Of a stretch of 7,252 nt of DNA, positions 5,304 through 7,252 are shown piece after piece (the first letter of the stretch is position 1; each line of letters begins with the position of its first letter). This DNA comes from Trichodesmium sp. MAG_R04 (lineage in GTDB: Bacteria; Cyanobacteriota; Cyanobacteriia; Cyanobacteriales; Microcoleaceae), in assembly GCA_023356515.1 (NCBI GenBank), contig JAKQYG010000209.1, positions 1 through 7,252 on the forward strand. Reading direction: 5' to 3'. The notes beneath the pieces are model-generated. The model made no database searches, was not told where the DNA came from, and saw only the letters and a list, made by a program, of their open reading frames with translations. The position numbers were made by a program, and so were the translations under genes.

Positions 5304-6683
5304 ATGCGAGTAGCCATCGCGGGAGCAGGTCTAGCAGGTCTTTCCTGTGCTAAATATTTGACAGATATGGGTCATATCCCAATAGTCCTGGAAAGAAGGG
5401 ACGTTCTTGGAGGTAAATTAGCAGCCTGGAAAGACGAGGAGGGAGACTGGTACGAAACTGGTCTACATATATTCTTCGGAGCCTATCCAAATATGTTACA
5501 GCTATTCAAAGAATTGAATATAGAGGATAGACTGCAATGGAAAGACCACACAATGATTTTTAATCAGCCAGATAAGCCAGGAACATATTCTAGGTTTGAT
5601 TTTCCCAATTTTCCAGCACCAGTGAATGGCATAGTGGCAATTCTGGCTAATAATGATATGCTAACCTGGTCAGAAAAAATTAAGTTTGGCATAGGTTTAA
5701 TTCCAGCTATGCTTCAAGGACAAAAATATGTAGAAAAAATGGACAAATACAGTTTTTCAGAATGGCTGAAAAAACAAAATGTCCCTCTAAGAGTGGAGAA
5801 AGAAGTATTCATCGCCATGTCAAAAGCGTTGAATTTTATAGGACCAAAAGAAATATCCTCAACTGTGATTCTCACGGCTCTAAACCGTTTCCTCCAAGAG
5901 AAAAATGGTTCCAAAATGGCATTTTTAGATGGTTCACCCACGGAACGATTATGTCAACCCCTGGTAAAATATATTACTAAAAAAGGTGGGGAAGTACAGC
6001 TAAACGCACCTATAAAGGAGTTTTTGCTGAATGATGATGGCACAGTTAATGGATTCCTAATCAGAGGATTAAATCAAGCAGAAGATAGAGTTCTGAGTGT
6101 TGATACTTATGTCTCAGCAATGCCAGTCGATCCCCTAAAGGCAATGTTACCCAAACCTTGGCAACAGATGGAATACTTCCAAAAGCTCAAGGGTTTAGAA
6201 GGGGTACCAGTAATTAATCTGCATTTGTGGTTTGATCGCAAGCTCACAGATATAGATCATTTACTCTTTTCACGATCACCCCTACTCAGTGTTTATGCAG
6301 ACATGAGTAATACCTGTCGCGAATATGCTAATCCCAACCGTTCTATGTTGGAGTTAGTATTAGCACCAGCAAAAGATTGGATTAGTAAATCTGATCAAGA
6401 AATAGTCGCAGCAACAATGGCAGAGTTGGAAAAATTATTTCCGGCTCATTTTACAGGAGAATATCCAGCTAAGTTGTTGAAATATCACGTTGTTAAAACA
6501 CCCCGCTCTGTATATAAAGCTACTCCAGGTCGCCAAGAATGTCGCCCTTCCCAAGTAACTCCAATTGCCAATTTCTTCCTAACAGGAGATTATACAATGC
6601 AACAGTATCTAGCTAGTATGGAGGGAGCCGTACTTTCTGGGAAGCTGACAGCGCAGGCGATCACTAAAGCAAAGCTCCCCTAA
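5304..6683 (+). CDS. pds: Plant-type 15-cis-phytoene desaturase (CrtP/Pds)
   Basis: This complete 459-residue FAD enzyme introduces two double bonds into 15-cis-phytoene, giving zeta-carotene by way of phytofluene, and passes electrons to plastoquinone at the thylakoid membrane. The N-terminus carries the dinucleotide-binding fold: GAGLAG at 7-12, the acidic end of the second strand at Glu30, and RRDVLGGKLAAW at 31-42. The C-terminal FAD contact is FLTGDYTMQQYLASMEGAVLSG (about 425-446, conserved TGD at 427-429). Length and ATG match cyanobacterial Pds, and the protein starts directly with the flavin fold. Positions 195 (Arg), 320 (Leu), 403 (Val) and 436 (Leu), where norflurazon-resistance changes were described in Synechococcus, all carry the sensitive residue. 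The bacterial CrtI type is not related closely enough to confuse. Phytoene synthase follows after 62 bp on the same strand, a standard cyanobacterial pds-crtB operon. Confidence 0.97.
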   Translation: MRVAIAGAGLAGLSCAKYLTDMGHIPIVLERRDVLGGKLAAWKDEEGDWYETGLHIFFGAYPNMLQLFKELNIEDRLQWKDHTMIFNQPDKPGTYSRFDFPNFPAPVNGIVAILANNDMLTWSEKIKFGIGLIPAMLQGQKYVEKMDKYSFSEWLKKQNVPLRVEKEVFIAMSKALNFIGPKEISSTVILTALNRFLQEKNGSKMAFLDGSPTERLCQPLVKYITKKGGEVQLNAPIKEFLLNDDGTVNGFLIRGLNQAEDRVLSVDTYVSAMPVDPLKAMLPKPWQQMEYFQKLKGLEGVPVINLHLWFDRKLTDIDHLLFSRSPLLSVYADMSNTCREYANPNRSMLELVLAPAKDWISKSDQEIVAATMAELEKLFPAHFTGEYPAKLLKYHVVKTPRSVYKATPGRQECRPSQVTPIANFFLTGDYTMQQYLASMEGAVLSGKLTAQAITKAKLP

Positions 6684-6745
6684 AGCTTTTATTCACCCTG
6701 AATCTCATGCAAATCTGCAACGAACAACTCCAAAGCCAGCAAAGA

Positions 6746-7252
6746 ATGCTGCAAAGGCCTAAATCTTTCCAACGTATGACCTGTTCATCCCGGGTATCTA
6801 TAGAAGAGTCTTATGAGCTGTGCCGTCAAATCACAGCTACCCATTCTAAAACTTTTTATATGGGTACTCAGTTAATGCCAGAGGCTAAAAGTAAAGCTAT
6901 CTGGGCAATTTATGTCTGGTGTCGTCGTACAGATGAACTGGTTGATGGACCTATGTCAAATGCTACAACCACAGAAACTCTCCAAAAGTGGGAACAAAAT
7001 CTTGAATCTATTTTTGCTGGCTATCCTTTAGAGGATGTAGATGTAGCATTGGTAGATACCCTATCTCGATTCCCCTTGGATATACAACCATTTCGGGATA
7101 TGATTGCAGGTCAGCAAATGGATCTGTATAGTAGTCGCTACCAAACATTTGACGAACTAAAACTTTACTGTTATCGAGTCGCAGGTACAGTTGGTTTAAT
7201 GACTATGCCAGTTATGGGCATAGAAAGACCAAATTTTGCTACTCCCTGGAAT
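6746..7252 (+). CDS. crtB: 15-cis-phytoene synthase, 5' part (cut by the right edge)
   Basis: The first 169 codons are present of an enzyme that usually has about 310 residues. It joins two geranylgeranyl diphosphates head to head to give 15-cis-phytoene, the substrate of the Pds encoded just upstream. Visible family marks are SYELCRQITA (22-31), WAIYVWCRRTDELVDGP (53-69) with the first aspartate-rich Mg-diphosphate motif DELVD at 63-67, FRDMIAGQQMDL and the YCYRVAGTVGLM helix near residue 150. The second aspartate motif lies beyond the window. Three in-frame ATGs exist (6707, 6746, 6776); 6746 gives MLQRPKSFQRM, resembling the MLQ start of other cyanobacterial CrtB proteins, and is preferred, though no ribosome binding site decides it. 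It is 62 bp after the pds stop and very probably co-transcribed. Confidence 0.94.
   Translation, partial: MLQRPKSFQRMTCSSRVSIEESYELCRQITATHSKTFYMGTQLMPEAKSKAIWAIYVWCRRTDELVDGPMSNATTTETLQKWEQNLESIFAGYPLEDVDVALVDTLSRFPLDIQPFRDMIAGQQMDLYSSRYQTFDELKLYCYRVAGTVGLMTMPVMGIERPNFATPWN

Overview
The window looks like chromosomal DNA from a filamentous, oscillatorian-type cyanobacterium. The basis is a plant-type phytoene desaturase followed by phytoene synthase, a cyanobacterial dnaK-dnaJ pair with a DnaK3-like C-terminal tail, AT-rich spacers, weak Shine-Dalgarno signals and decayed IS200/IS605 debris. The genus cannot be fixed from the sequence. I see no rRNA, tRNA or CRISPR array.

Layout. Bases 1-160 (minus) hold the first 53 codons of a gene that runs off the left edge, probably a dynamin-like GTPase. 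Bases 161-486 are non-coding. Bases 487-1488 (minus) are a class II DnaJ. Bases 1489-1839 are a spacer with a good sigma70-type promoter candidate for dnaJ. Bases 1840-3855 (minus) are a full-length DnaK. Bases 3856-5303 are a long stretch without an intact gene, but they are not empty. On the minus strand they contain two ruined tnpB (OrfB) copies lying head to tail. The one next to dnaK (about 3896-4500) is the C-terminal half of a TnpB, broken by frameshifts, an 11-bp tandem duplication and a palindromic repeat. The other (about 4502-4972) keeps both terminal hairpins, a promoter-like sequence, the first ~20 residues and the last ~110 residues of TnpB, but has lost its middle. Bases 5304-6683 (plus) are phytoene desaturase, and 6746-7252 (plus) are the first 169 codons of phytoene synthase, cut by the right edge.

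How the parts work together. DnaK and the zinc-finger-less DnaJ form an Hsp70/J-protein chaperone pair; the arrangement and tail point to the DnaK3 type, which in studied cyanobacteria is linked to membranes and translation. The pds-crtB pair encodes the first two committed steps of carotenoid synthesis: CrtB makes phytoene and Pds desaturates it to zeta-carotene. The two operons diverge, and the dead transposon cluster lies between them. Its right end stops about 41 bp before the dnaK start codon, so the cluster has probably replaced or displaced the original dnaK upstream region. No new defence or mobile system is intact here. The most interesting item is the nested, degenerate TnpB/omega-RNA-type debris and its possible influence on dnaK expression.
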